NCBI RefSeq assembly: GCF_011397635.1
Contig: NC_064761.1
Location: forward strand, 34,498,143-34,562,142
Source: Epinephelus fuscoguttatus
Taxonomy: Eukaryota; Chordata; Actinopteri; Perciformes; Serranidae
Direction: 5' to 3'
Length of the DNA: 64,000 nucleotides
Within the stretch, counting starts at the first letter, position 1; the number at the start of each line of letters is the position of its first letter. Made by a program: the position numbers and the translations under genes. Positions 23,400 to 34,600 of the stretch are shown one piece after another. The notes beneath the pieces are model-generated. The model made no database searches. It saw only the letters and a list, made by a program, of their open reading frames with translations, and was not told the DNA's origin.

Positions 23400-24126
23400 G
23401 TGTCAAAACCAGTTCATCTTTGATGTAGTCAGCCAAGCCATGGAGGAAGGCATCACAGAGGGCTGAGCTGTTCCAAGTGCTATGGCTGGCCCTCGTGCGG
23501 AAATCAATGGAGTAATCTGCTACTGTTCTTTCGCCTTGTCTCAGTCCCATCAGTCCCCTTGCAGACTCAGAACCACAATTCTCAAAGCCGAAAACCTTGC
23601 CAAGCTCAGCAGCAAAGAGGTCAAAGGAAGCACAGGCTGGAGACTGCCTCTCCCACTCAGCTGTTCCCCATAGCTGAGCTCTGCCCGTCAGGTGGTTGAT
23701 GACAAAAGCAACCTTCGCTGGTTCAGTGGCGAAGGTGCGGGGTTGCAGGGCGAACAGAAGAGAGCAGTTGGTGAGGAAGGGCCCACAAGTCTCTCGATCA
23801 CCGTCGTAACGCTCCGGGGTACCCACCCGGGGCTCAGGAGCGCCTCTGGGCGGAGAAGAGGCTGGTACAGGTGCAGGAGCCGATGCTTCAGAAGAGGAGG
23901 CAAATCCAGTGGAAGAGGAGAGCTGGGAAAGTTGAGCTGCTAGCTGTTGCATCTGTCCAGCTAATGCTGCTAGCGCTTGTCCCTGAGCCTCAGCAGCCTG
24001 CCTGGCCTCAGCAGCAGATTGTCTGGCTTCAGCAGTAGATGCAGTCATCATGGCTTCATGTTGCTGCAGGACGCCCTCAATAGTCTCGAGGCGACTAAGT
24101 GGTGTGGGATTGTGTGCTGGGTCCAT
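23400..24126 (-). pseudogene. Ty3 gag (capsid region)
   Basis: Begins at ATG 24126, 18 bases beyond the 5' LTR. The N-terminus is a Q/A-rich predicted coiled coil (repeated AEARQ units). A P/S-rich linker and a capsid-like core follow, containing the FAVEPAK-type segment characteristic of sushi-like gag. The frame is lost near 23400 and continues in another frame as the nucleocapsid part. Confidence 0.8.
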
Positions 24127-24131
24127 AGCTG

Positions 24132-24141
24132 GCCAGATTGT
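24132..24141 (-). promoter_or_regulatory. Putative self-priming primer-binding site
   Basis: Ten bases, two nucleotides inside the 5' LTR border. Reading ACAATCTGGC on the element strand, they are the exact complement of GCCAGATTGT at 24745-24736, which lies about 25 nt after the LTR TATA motif, where the transcript should begin. No TGG-type tRNA primer site abuts the LTR. This is the arrangement known from Tf1/sushi retrotransposons. Confidence 0.7.
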
Positions 24142-24143
24142 AC

Positions 24144-24887
24144 TGTAACGGGTGTAGGATGAACCCAATTGCAGCACAAATGAACCAGGTTTGCAGTGTA
24201 ACAGCTTTTATTCAGCAGGTAAATGCAAGCACACAGACAATCACTTGATGAGTCAGTGGGTATGGCAGGATTCGAACCCCGGTCTCCCGTGTGGTAGGCA
24301 AGGATGTTACCACAAGACCAACAGGGCAGGCAGGAATCACAGTGAGGCTCGTGAGCAGGCTCAACGAGTGTGTTGGAGGGGAAATGTCTCAAACTCACTG
24401 CTGTTGGAAGTCTTCCTGGCAGTTGGTACAGATGAGGGCTGGGAACGGATCCAGACCTTGAGACGAAGTTGGGTAGGCTGACGGTACCAGAGGTGAGGAG
24501 CTGACGGGGTGTAGCTGACGCAGTGGATCTACCGGCAGAGCAGGAACAGGCTGAGTGCCAACCAGCCACAGACTGACGACGGACAGAAAGCAGGCAGGCA
24601 ATACTCGTAGTCGAGGACAGAAGGCTGGTGGATTTACCGGGGCTGAGACGTGAAGCAAAGGTCGGAGGCGAGTCGGGTCAATACCAGGGAAGCAGTCCGG
24701 AAACAAACGCTGGAGAGTCAGGCATGAGAGCGAAGACAATCTGGCAAAGAGTGAGTGGAGTGAGGCTGCATATAAGCTGGCTTGATTGGAGATGGTGAGC
24801 AGGTGACAGCAGCAGGTGAAAGCAGTGAAGCTGATGAGGGGTGTGGCTGAGCAGCAGAGCAGGGGAGAGGGAGAGCAGACTGTGACA
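24144..24887 (-). repeat. 5' LTR, complete (744 bp)
   Basis: Runs TGTCACAG...CGTTACA on the element strand, with the standard TG...CA ends. It contains a TATA-like CTTATATGC (about 24769-24777), a predicted transcript start near 24745, a tRNA-like block (24263-24327), and AATAAA near 24208 as a polyadenylation signal. Confidence 0.92.
24263..24327 (-). other. tRNA-Gly-like block inside the 5' LTR
   Basis: Same sequence as 19286-19350, including the GGTTCGAATCC B box. It lies about 50 nt upstream of the LTR AATAAA on the element strand. Confidence 0.6.
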
Positions 24888-24892
24888 AAGAG

Positions 24893-25239
24893 TGTTATTG
24901 TTGAAAACAACAAATATGACTTTATAAAACCACTTTTTATAATATATATCAATCTTTTGATCATCTGCCACAATAATGTAATGAATTTAAATGAAATGAT
25001 AATGATAATTACAGATCATAATTAATTAATCTCTCCATTTTTTTAATCTCTTGACAGCACTACTTATACAATCATTTTCAGAATTTTCATGCTTTTTTTT
25101 TTCTATCTTTACAGCTGTGTCTATGTGTCTTACTGGCAAACAACAATCAGTGAAAATGAACCAAGCACATCCCAAGTATTAATTTTGCAATAGAATATGT
25201 TTGGTTTATACTTTGTTTTTTGTTTGTTTGTTTTGCTTT
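24893..25239. other. No gene recognised
   Basis: AT-rich sequence to the right of the Ty3 element. Confidence 0.35.
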
Positions 25240-25515
25240 GCCTGTACTGTTACTGTGCTAACATTAGCTATGCTAAGTTATTACATTACCAGTCCATGAT
25301 TGGAGGGGGAAAAGATGCTGTGGCTCATTGCTTTTGTCAACCTGTGGTCGTCTGTTGCAGATGATTCTGGTGTAGAAGAACTGTGGTTCCAGTGCAGTCT
25401 TTGCTGTGCTGCACTCCAATGATGCAGGTAAGAAGAAAATGGTTGCTCTTTGTCCTTACAGAGTTAGCAGTTTGGCACTAAACCAGCTTTATTTCTCCTT
25501 GTTGCTTTTGAAGTT
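25240..25515 (+). repeat. Low-copy repeat C, second copy
   Basis: Nearly identical to 17281-17570 in the same orientation. Confidence 0.8.
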
Positions 25516-26244
25516 AGCTTGCATACTTTGTGTCTGCTGCAGGTGCTAACTTGTTTCATCTCGTCAACCATTTAGATGAGTCCTGTATTTGCTTCGAGCG
25601 GGCCACATGGTGACCAAAGAGTCTTTTCTGCTGTGAGCAGAAAGGTGAGAAAAAAAAGTGGAGGAGGGACAGATATAGATATAAACAGCTCATTCTAAAG
25701 AAACAGAAACAATTATTCTTTCAGCTAATTATCCACCTTATTTACGAACACGGAAGTAAATAGTGATCAACTTCCGTGTTTTTGTGTGTGACTTCCGGTC
25801 AGCCGCTTTCCCTCATGCTTTCCCTTGCCGGAGCTAACGGTGCAAGCTAATTTTTTTCAATTTTCAATTGTTTATGTTAGTCAATCAGTTAGTTAGTTAG
25901 TTTGTCTGTGTACTTTATATAGATAACTGTGCCCACGTTTCCGTTATCCGGTAACTGCCAGTAAAATAATTCCCTCTAAACGCGAATAAATCGCACGTCA
26001 ATCAAAAACTATGAACCAAAAAAAGCACAATCTATCCCAAGTGAGACAAACTGCTTGATCCCTGTCTCCAGTGTACCAGCAGAGAACCTGCAGAACCGAA
26101 TCAGCGAAAAAACACACCGGGCCACACACACCTTTCTGCCTGAGCAGCTGAAGCTGCAGCTTGCACCCTTGACACACAGACGGTGCGTCTGCATACCAGC
26201 CAAACGTGTGCTCAACTGTGAGAAATAAATATGTGAGGTGTATG
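25516..26244. other. No gene recognised
   Basis: Contains a short inverted pair (AACACGGAAGT near 25748 and ACTTCCGTGTT near 25770). No coding frame is supported. Confidence 0.35.
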
Positions 26245-26356
26245 CTGCTTTTCTATCTTTTTTCTTTCTTCTTTCCTTCTTCCTTTCTTTCTTCCTTTCT
26301 TTCTTCCTTCTTTCTTCTTTCTTTCTTCCTTCCTTTCTTTCTTCCTTCCTTTCTGT
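26245..26356. repeat. TTCC/TTTC microsatellite
   Basis: Pyrimidine-rich tract of interleaved CTTT and CTTC units. It produces spurious open frames on both strands. Confidence 0.9.
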
Positions 26357-26482
26357 CAGCGACATACACTCATAACACAGGACGGGTTGTTTTTATTGAC
26401 TGAGATGATTATTAAGCCATAGTGATGCGCAGATAGGCTCTGACAGCACCCGAATCAGCATGTACGCATCAACCATCCCGCC

Positions 26483-26700
26483 GTTACAACATGATTGAGC
26501 TAGCAAAGCAGTTTTGTGTTGCTATGTGTGGTATTTATTCAGTTTTGGGAAATCACGATGTCTAGAAAGCATCAGTGGCTGCAGCTGGCAGGGACAGCTA
26601 ACACTAGCAGCAAAGCTAACATCAGGACGTCATCTGTTCAAAGCCTCCCATTGTCAGATACAACATGAAACTACTCCAGTTAGCTCAATCATGTTGTAAC
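26483..26700. repeat. 20-bp perfect inverted repeat around 178 bp
   Basis: GTTACAACATGATTGAGCTA at 26483-26502 is the exact reverse complement of 26681-26700. It may be a small MITE; no target duplication is evident. Confidence 0.6.
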
Positions 26701-27471
26701 TAAGACATCCGCTGGAAAAAATATTTTTTTCACGGACCGTGATTAGCCCAGCTAATCTACGATAACCATTGTGTTTATAGACTTTACAAACATCAGATTA
26801 GTCTAAACGGTGATATAGTGATGTGAGAAATGTGATATACAGTATATATAGCTAAACTCAACAAGGTAAACAACAAGGCGATTCCCATTTACACAGTGGT
26901 CAAGAGTGCTGGACCGGAAGTGTCGCACAAAAAAACGGAAGCTGGCTGCGTTCTGTTTTGCCTCCGTGTTTCCCTTGAAAAATAAGGTGAATACACTAAA
27001 GAAAACATACTTCTGTTCCATTTCTGCCAATAATATATCCCTCTAAATCCTACATACTGGAGCTTTTAAAAAAGATGACGCGCACAGCTGTATAGGTTGA
27101 ATTCAGAGGACAGCCGATAATTTTTTGGGCTGTGTTTATGACCCTCTGAAAAGCTTTTTTGTCTGCAGCCAGCGTACCGAACTGTGAGGTAGTATGTTAA
27201 AACGCTCTATTGTGGAGCAGTAGGTCAGATTATTTTTCTTCAGGATTCTCAGGAGGTGCAGATGCTGCTGTACTGTGCCTTCTTGCAGTGGTGTTGGTGG
27301 ATCAGGAGAGATTGTCTGATATGTGGATTCCCTGGAATCTGAAGCTGATATAGCTAAGTATATTACTGATTTGCCACAGAACAAAATCCTTAGGAAGGAT
27401 TTTCCGAAGCATCCTAAGCTTTTCCATTGGTCATAAGGAAGGGTGACATTGAACAAATCAGTCATTCATTC
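26701..27471. other. No gene recognised; MITE-like end near 27070
   Basis: The text CCCTCTAAATCCTACATACT followed by GGAGCTTTTAA (27040-27070) resembles the end of a common fish MITE. The opposite end was not found. Confidence 0.35.
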
Positions 27472-27815
27472 ATTTTCCGTAACCACTTATCCTCTTGAGG
27501 GTCGCGGGGGGCTGGAGCCTATCCCAGCTGATACTGGGCAAGAGGCGGGATACACCCTGGACAGGTCACCAGACTATCACAGGGCTGACACATAGAGACA
27601 GACAACCATTCACACTCACATTCACACCTACGGACAATTTAGAGTCACCAATTACCCTGCATGTCTTTGGACTGTGGGAGGAAGCCGGAGTACCCAGAGA
27701 AAACCCACACTGACACGAGGAAAACATGCAAACTCTGCACAGAAGGGCTCCCCAACTCTGGGTGACCCTCTTGCTGTGAGGCTACAGTGCTAACCAATAC
27801 ACCACTGTGCCGCCA
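27472..27815 (+). repeat. Abundant teleost interspersed repeat (LINE 3'-end type)
   Basis: Recognisable blocks are CACTTATCCTCTTGAGGGTC, GGCTGGAGCCTATCCCAGCT, TCTTTGGACTGTGGGAGGAA and GAAAACATGCAAACTCTGCA. I recall this family as very common in fish genomes and usually attributed to LINE 3' ends, but cannot assign the clade here. Confidence 0.75.
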
Positions 27816-28247
27816 GTTTTCTTTGATATCATGTATGATACCTGACTACTTGACAAATTCCATATTCAGTAATCCAATTGATGTAAATGGTTTTAAACAA
27901 CAGAGTGACGTAAAGTGTGATATTGAAGTAAAACCTAAATGGGTAGCTCTTCACACTGCACAAATTACAACGTAATTTCATAAAGTAACTTTAAATTTCT
28001 GGCAATGACAAGTAACAATTTCGTCATCTTAAAGTGTAATCTAATGGTTATATGCTGTTTCTGGTGATAGAAAGTAATTATTAGCATTATAACAGTTTGT
28101 CATTAATGTAGTCCACTTGTTGAAAACTACTTTTTTTTTTTAACTTCTCTCTTTGATGGAACTTCCATATTCTTGAGAACAGATGAAGTTGTGACAGTAC
28201 TGTTACCCAATCAGTGTTGGTTTTGAGGGCGATTTTTGAAGAAGTCC
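27816..28247. other. No gene recognised; fragment of repeat A
   Basis: AT-rich, with about 50 bp of repeat A at 28157-28205. Confidence 0.4.
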
Positions 28248-28440
28248 TTAATAGATAAATAAAAACAAATGCTGGTCTCTTCTAATAGAAAGAGAAGGCC
28301 CACCCACCTTTTGATAAAGAAAACAATAATGAGTGCCATCACTGTCTCTGGTTATAAATCTAAGGGCTGAATGGTAGACAGCATTTAGAGGCACAAGAGT
28401 GGAGGCGGTCGCATGGCGATAGATTAGATAGATAATTATG
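28248..28440 (-). pseudogene. LINE reverse-transcriptase C-terminal fragment
   Basis: The frame encodes PLNAVYHSALRFITRDS, then HYCFLYQKVGGPSLSIRRD. This is the conserved segment after the RT domain in L2-type fish LINEs. It is truncated on both sides. Confidence 0.65.
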
Positions 28441-28664
28441 AACGGCCAGTCTGTCTTACAGTGCATACAATAAAGATTAGTGGGAAGAGGAGAGCACAAA
28501 ATCAAGATGATGTGTACTCTAATGGCTCACATAGTAAGGTCAGCGTAATTAACAGTTTTACTGCCAAACCACAGTCTTGTAACTGTGTTGCAGGCCACAT
28601 ATGGCATATTTTGAACAACAAGCCGGCAGCCATGTAAAGTCAGTCTGTGGGCCACAATTGACCT

Positions 28665-28970
28665 ATGGCTAAGCCGCGCCCCCCTCCACTCACTCAGACA
28701 AACTATCAGCATTCAGTGACTGGTGCTATGCCAGGTGTCAGAGTATGTGACATTTCTCAGGAGGCAATTGATGTTTTTTGGGGACATAACGATCAGATGT
28801 CATTGAGAAGTAACCAAAAGGGCCTAAACCAAGCATTGGAGGGATATATTAATCATTTTATTGTTGAGAAGGTCGATGAAAAGCTCAAATTACAAGCCAA
28901 AATTTACAGGTCACAGTGCACGCTTGTGAACTGCATCTCGTTGCCGTCACCATCAAAGACAACAAGTTAA
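28665..28970 (+). CDS. Unrecognised 101-codon open frame
   Basis: Begins with ATG at 28665 and ends TAA at 28968-28970. It contains RVCDISQEAIDVFWGHNDQM and a basic, helix-prone stretch EKVDEKLKLQAKIYRSQ. I do not recognise a domain. No promoter, splice sites or paralogous copy were found, and the surroundings are rich in repeats. It may be the end of a transposon gene or a chance frame. Confidence 0.25.
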   Translation: MAKPRPPPLTQTNYQHSVTGAMPGVRVCDISQEAIDVFWGHNDQMSLRSNQKGLNQALEGYINHFIVEKVDEKLKLQAKIYRSQCTLVNCISLPSPSKTTS

Positions 28971-30930
28971 AGTGCCACTGAAGTTAAGGTTTTTGGCTCA
29001 GAATATGAGAAGTATAACAGCCTTTTTACCATCTTTACCAAGAGTGTCTCTCCGTTAGTTTGGTGCTGCAGTATTTACATTGAATCATTCAGCATAACGT
29101 TTGTTACCGTTGTTAACGTTTGTAACCTTGTTATCTCTGCCATTACAGATAAGTTAATGAAGCTAAGCTCCAGAAGTTAACGTTAGCTTAACTAGAGCCC
29201 TTTGGACAACAGTTAACAATGATGTACGATCACCAAAGTACAAAACTAGAACAAAATAGGCTAATGAACTCCCAGCAAACAAGGTGACATGATGAACAAC
29301 GCAGCTAGGAGCTACCGTTAGGCTAACTTTAGCTAACGTTAGCGAGAGATGTTAAAGATAACTTTATATTTCTTACCAGCAAAGTGACAATATGTTGCCT
29401 CAAACACGATGTTGACTTACCTTAAAACAGATGTAGACATCATTGTTCATCTTATTCACGTTGAGTTGATGTTGTGGTCTAACGTTACCACACAACTTTA
29501 TCCAAAGGAGACACTTTTCTCGGTTGAGATGTGGTTTAAAGTGTAAGAAATACACCTCGTCGTCCAGCCTCTCAGGATACCTTGTGTTGGAGTTGCATGT
29601 ACCCCATTTTTACGCTTCAAATCTTCGAAAAAGATGATGAAACTGAATAAAACTGACTTTCTGTAATGCATTTCAATGGACGTCCAGGTAGAGAATGTCC
29701 GAGTGTATGGGAATGGCTATACATACTGTCATTGGCTCATCGTGTTTGAGGGCGGGACTTTGGTCAATTGGCCCCCAGGGTTAGAGTGAGCTGTTTATGT
29801 CTGCATAGGCAGCCGGTCCTAATGTACGGAGATCACCATTTTGCACCAGCATGTTTCTACAGTAGCCCAGAACAGACAAACCAAACATTGGCTCTAGACA
29901 GGGCCATTTGTGTTTTGTCATGGGCCACCATACTTAGCAGCCCCTCCATGATGAGAGCATGGGAAACACACAACATTTTTTAAAAACTGCTTTATTCAGT
30001 GTTTTTACTGGTTTAAAGCACCTGGTTCATTTGTTTTGGAGATGAAGAGATGTCTGAGGATAATTCAGCTCCTGGTAAAAACCTCCTGAGCAATGAACAC
30101 TTAAGGAATTCTAACTGGGAGAAGTTTCAGCTGGTTGTAATCTGCCATCGCTAGTTGCCACTAAATCCCCCTAAATCTTGCTCCTTTCAACACAATGAAA
30201 GACGCTGATATCAAGAGGTTTTTGGATATGTGGAAATATCACAATGTGGACCTTTTCAAGAGGGTGGCTGAAGGAATGAAAGAGGGAGGCTGTGTTCACA
30301 CGTTCGGATCTATTTTGACACGACACAAGACATGTTAGGTCACCCTAATCAGAGTACACATGGCTGCATGTAAACAAAAACATTAGTAGAATATTCATTT
30401 TCATCAGCCCTGTTAGCTCAGCTTAATCAGAATATTGTCTTTTTTGAAATATAGGCGAAACCCAGAATATTTTGTGCATGTAAACATAGTCGTGTTTACT
30501 GCAGGTCTGATGGCCCTGTAGCAAAATCCACTCTTGCAACAATTCTATTTTTAGTTTAGGGATGTAGGACATCTACAGACAGTCTGCAATCAAAGAGAGA
30601 AACACTTTATAACTCAGCAGTCAAGAGACGATTGTAAATAAAATTTCAGACTTTGAGAGCCTTATTTTAAGGAAACTGGAATAAATGCTTTTAAAAACAT
30701 TTCAAAGACCTGCAAATGAAAAACACAGCGGTCACACATATCCTAAAACTATTCAAGGCAGGTGCTGGACAACAACAAAACGGCAATAAACAGTCTGAAG
30801 GAGAGCATTCAGATCAAAATGTCATTTGTTGATGTGCCGATAAATGTCAGTTGAGAGCTACAGCATGTGAACCTTTTTTGCGTGCTGATAAAGACCTCTT
30901 CAGGTAGAAGCCAATTTCAGTCCACTGTTC
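28971..30930. other. Intergenic stretch upstream of the meprin gene, no gene recognised
   Basis: Mostly unique-looking AT-rich sequence. Repeated gttaacgttagct motifs occur around 29100-29350. No coding or RNA feature can be supported. Confidence 0.4.
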
Positions 30931-30980
30931 GAATTGCTGTCACAGGAAGTGATGTGGCAGGGTTTGGCTGAAGCATCACA

Positions 30981-30987
30981 TATAAAA
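30981..30987 (+). promoter_or_regulatory. TATA box of the meprin gene
   Basis: TATAAAA sits about 25-30 bp before a likely transcription start near 31012. A non-coding first exon is predicted from there to 31118 (TTCAGTAG|GTGAGA), followed by exon 2 from about 31446 containing the start codon. Confidence 0.6.
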
Positions 30988-31453
30988 GCTGGCGATTGTT
31001 TGGGTGAAGACATCATACAGGGCATACATTCCTGTTCAAAATTTCATCACCTGCTGTTCCAGGAGACGCAGCAAGCAGCTGAAATCCAGTCTGAGGAGGC
31101 GTTCAGGGACTTCAGTAGGTGAGAAATATACTGTCTCACTTTAATTCTTTATTTGTGCATGGAATAATAAAAGACAAAAAAAGAAGAAAAGAAATATAAC
31201 AACATAAGAAAATGTGCAGGTGGACTGACATTGAGATGAGAGAACCAGGAGTGCTAAAATGCTAACTCATTTCTGGGATTTAAGACTCATTCCTGCAGCA
31301 CTCTACAGAGATGCCACAGGTGGACAGTGAATAGTGGGGTACAAAAAAACTTCACAGACACTGAGCACATATTCAGTTTATGAGCGAACATGTGTGCTTG
31401 TCTGTACAACTTGTGACACTGTCTGTAAACGTCCTTATCATGTAGCTGGAGCC

Positions 31454-31579
31454 ATGGCAGTCAGCTGGATCATTCTGTTCTATGGCCTGGGACTGGTACC
31501 AGTACACCTTTGTATCTTTATACAACATTAACATTCATATTATATGTCCACTGCAAAAACAGTGACATTGTTTATTACA

Positions 31580-31615
<36 letters not shown>

Positions 31616-34600
31616 TACTTTTTCTTGTATTTACCAGGCAGCAGCTAAGCTAACGGGTGATACAGGCAAGTCACATATTATAAATGTTTTTCATGTTAAT
31701 TACTGTCAAAAGGGGGACAAAAACTTGACTCAGGCTGAGGTTGGATTCAGAGTGAGAAGATTTCAAATACCCTGTACCCTTTACACTTGTGATTTTTTGG
31801 CAGGCTAAAAAAAACTCTGTGCATCTTTGCTGAGAAGGCTCTCACTCAGAATGATTTAGAAATTAATTTCAAATCTTAAGGTCAGGCACAATTTTAAATT
31901 TAAGTATTGATGCGCACTTTAAACATGACATGACATTTTAAAGTAAACATGTCTCAGGTCTGTGGGACAGGAAGCAACCCTAACTGTTCCAATACATTGG
32001 TAATTATGTAAATAAGGTACTTTTGTAGTCCTGTTTTGAGCAGCATCTAATTGATTCCACATCTACAGAAATGGATGTTGATGAAGGTCGTGACTGGGAC
32101 ATCTTTGACATCAATGAAGGTTTGTGGACACATTATGGTTTTTGCTTTGTTGTATAATCTGTGCATATTGCTGAGGATTTTCATCAACTGATGAAATTTT
32201 CCTGTTGCAGCGGCGGGGCTGGACCTGCTGGAGGGAGATATCGAACAGGACGATGTAAGCTGGTCTACACAGACACCAAAGACTCCAAAGGCTCCTGCTA
32301 CTCTTCAGTAATCTCCATATTCAGGCCTATTTGAGTATGGCATTATATTTAATCAGGAGAGACAGATGAATGAAGTAATAATAACTGTGTGATAAGATTA
32401 CAGGTGTAGAGATTAACAGATTATGTGCTGCTCAAGATTTGACAGAAGACTATCCAGTACGGAGTCCAGATGCTGATGAATCTGAGAACACTAGGCGGTG
32501 ATGGAGAGGTGGAGGTTGCGTACCACTGTAGGAAGAAAGAACTGCAGGCAGGAAGAGAGGCATGTTTAAAACAAGAAGCAGAGACTGTGTGTCGCTGTGC
32601 TGTTGGTTCACTGTGATCAGCTGGCAGACAGGCAGAGTGAATGGCTAATGGTACAAGACATAAATTACCGATCTTATCATACAAAAGCTGAGCAGACCCA
32701 AACGAACACTGACATGAAGATTCTTTCAGCTATATCCAAGACATATCTCAGGACTACAAGGTAATCTGATTGTTTATTGTAACAGCTTGGTTTGGTCTTA
32801 CTGTTGCATTTTGTTTGTCGTCTTTTTGCATAACTGTTTTTATGGTAATGCTGCTAAATTTTAGTAATATTACTAATTTTAGTAATATTACTAATGTACT
32901 AATATTATAGTACATTATAAAGTGTTAATTTCATTGACAAAAACCGTGTGCTGCTGGATGCAATTATCCTGAAAATGGAAATTCACCACAATCGTGTATT
33001 GTGATCCACAGTAAAATCATATATCGTCCCGTCCCTTGGGATAATAATTTATCCACAAAAATATGTTTTTCTGTCCTCAAAATGCCCCATTGTGCACTCG
33101 GAATTAAGACACTAACTTCCATATTTGAGCAGTATATGCAGGAAATAAAGCTGGGTGATTTGAACAGCATTAATGCGATGATAATCATTGAATAATTAAA
33201 ATGATGCTGGTGTAGAGATGTTGTCATTTCAGCATTAGCAGCAGCAGAGAACACAACTTTATCAGTCTCAGGTCTCATTTTTAAGTGATTGTTTGGAAAG
33301 ACAGTAATAATCAAGGAACGCAAACAATTTCAAAACACCAGGTTACAGTTAGATCACTAAAGTGAGTTTGCCCTGTTTTTATTCATCTCTATTTGTATAT
33401 GTGTTGTTCTCTTCATTCCAATCAGGCATTCAGAAACTCCATCATAGGTGACAAGTATCGCTGGCCAACAACCATTCCCTACTACCTAGAGGACAGTCTG
33501 GGTAAGACACCGCATTACAATGGAAACTTACATTTACTGTACTCATCATGTTATCATGGATATGCACCAAACAAGGAAGCTTTTTGTTTCTTTGTGTTAC
33601 ACTTTGTAATATGTAGAGATCAATGCAAAGGGAGTGATCCTGAAGGCATTTGACCAGTACAGACTGAAGACCTGCATTGACTTCACACCACGTAAAAGAG
33701 AGAAGAACTACATCTCTGTGTACAAAGGGGGCGGGTGAGCTGCTCTGTTCAGTTCAAATAATCTGTGGTATTGAACACAACTGTGTTAGTGCGTATTCAA
33801 ACTGTCCTCCCCACAAAAAGGCTGAATAGGTTGTCTGTCCAAGCAGACCACATCTCTGTTTACTGTTAGGTAGCGACCTCTGGTGGCTGAAGTAATTATG
33901 ACAGAAGCAAAAGGGCCAGTTGTTAAGAAAATATCATTTGGATTAGAATGATCCAGATATGGAAATCCAATGTTTTGCTATCCATGTGATTGGATCACCG
34001 TGATCCAGATACACACTTAACAAACCGGAAAATCAGTGCTCTAAACAAAATATAACAAACAAGCAAACAAACAAACAAACAACAAATTGCTGTCAAAATC
34101 AAACAAAAAGTCTTCAATAGATAGCATAAAGTCTAATTTATCACACTAACTGTTCAACAAATCACGAAACGTGCAAAATATGAATAAATGTGGTTCTTTT
34201 CTGCTGGGATCAGAATGATCCCTATTTTTTTTGGATCAAAGGTATCCCAGTCCTATTAAGAATGAAGTTTTGATCCATATCAAAACCAAGACTGGACTGT
34301 GTGATCTAATCCGATTTCAGTAGCCTTTTTTTTTCCTTTTGAACAACCCAGTTTCAAGATTTGATCCAGAAGTCTGATCAGATTACTTTTGAACAACTGG
34401 GCCCTGGTGACGCAGTCAAAGATGTCCTGTAACAGAGGTTCTCAACCAGGGGTCGTTCAGGGAGTTTCAGGGGGTGTCCAGAAAAATGAAGATGTAGTTT
34501 ATTTTCATTATTTAATTCTCTGTAGAGTTGAGCTCAAAGACTCATAGGAGAAATTCTGATCAGGGGCGTTTGTAGGATTTGAGGACATGTGGTGCTTAGC

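Larger units (their letters stand above)
19167..24887 (-). mobile_element. Ty3-type LTR retrotransposon with chromodomain (sushi-like chromovirus), defective
   Basis: The element is 5.7 kb, oriented on the minus strand and bounded by a perfect 5-bp target duplication AAGAG (19162-19166 and 24888-24892). The order is 5' LTR (24144-24887), primer site, gag (from ATG 24126), zinc knuckle, protease, reverse transcriptase, RNase H, integrase, chromodomain, 3' LTR (19167-19708). This order and the C-terminal chromodomain define a chromovirus. The lack of a tRNA primer site and the self-priming layout agree with the Tf1/sushi group. Several frameshifts break gag-pol, and the 3' LTR lacks its first 202 bp, so this copy is inactive. 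It interrupts the low-copy repeat region and has no host gene inside it. Confidence 0.93.

Noticed and set aside
26009..26403. Lysine/glutamate-rich and phenylalanine/serine-rich frames
   Set aside because: Translations of the TTCC/TTTC microsatellite.
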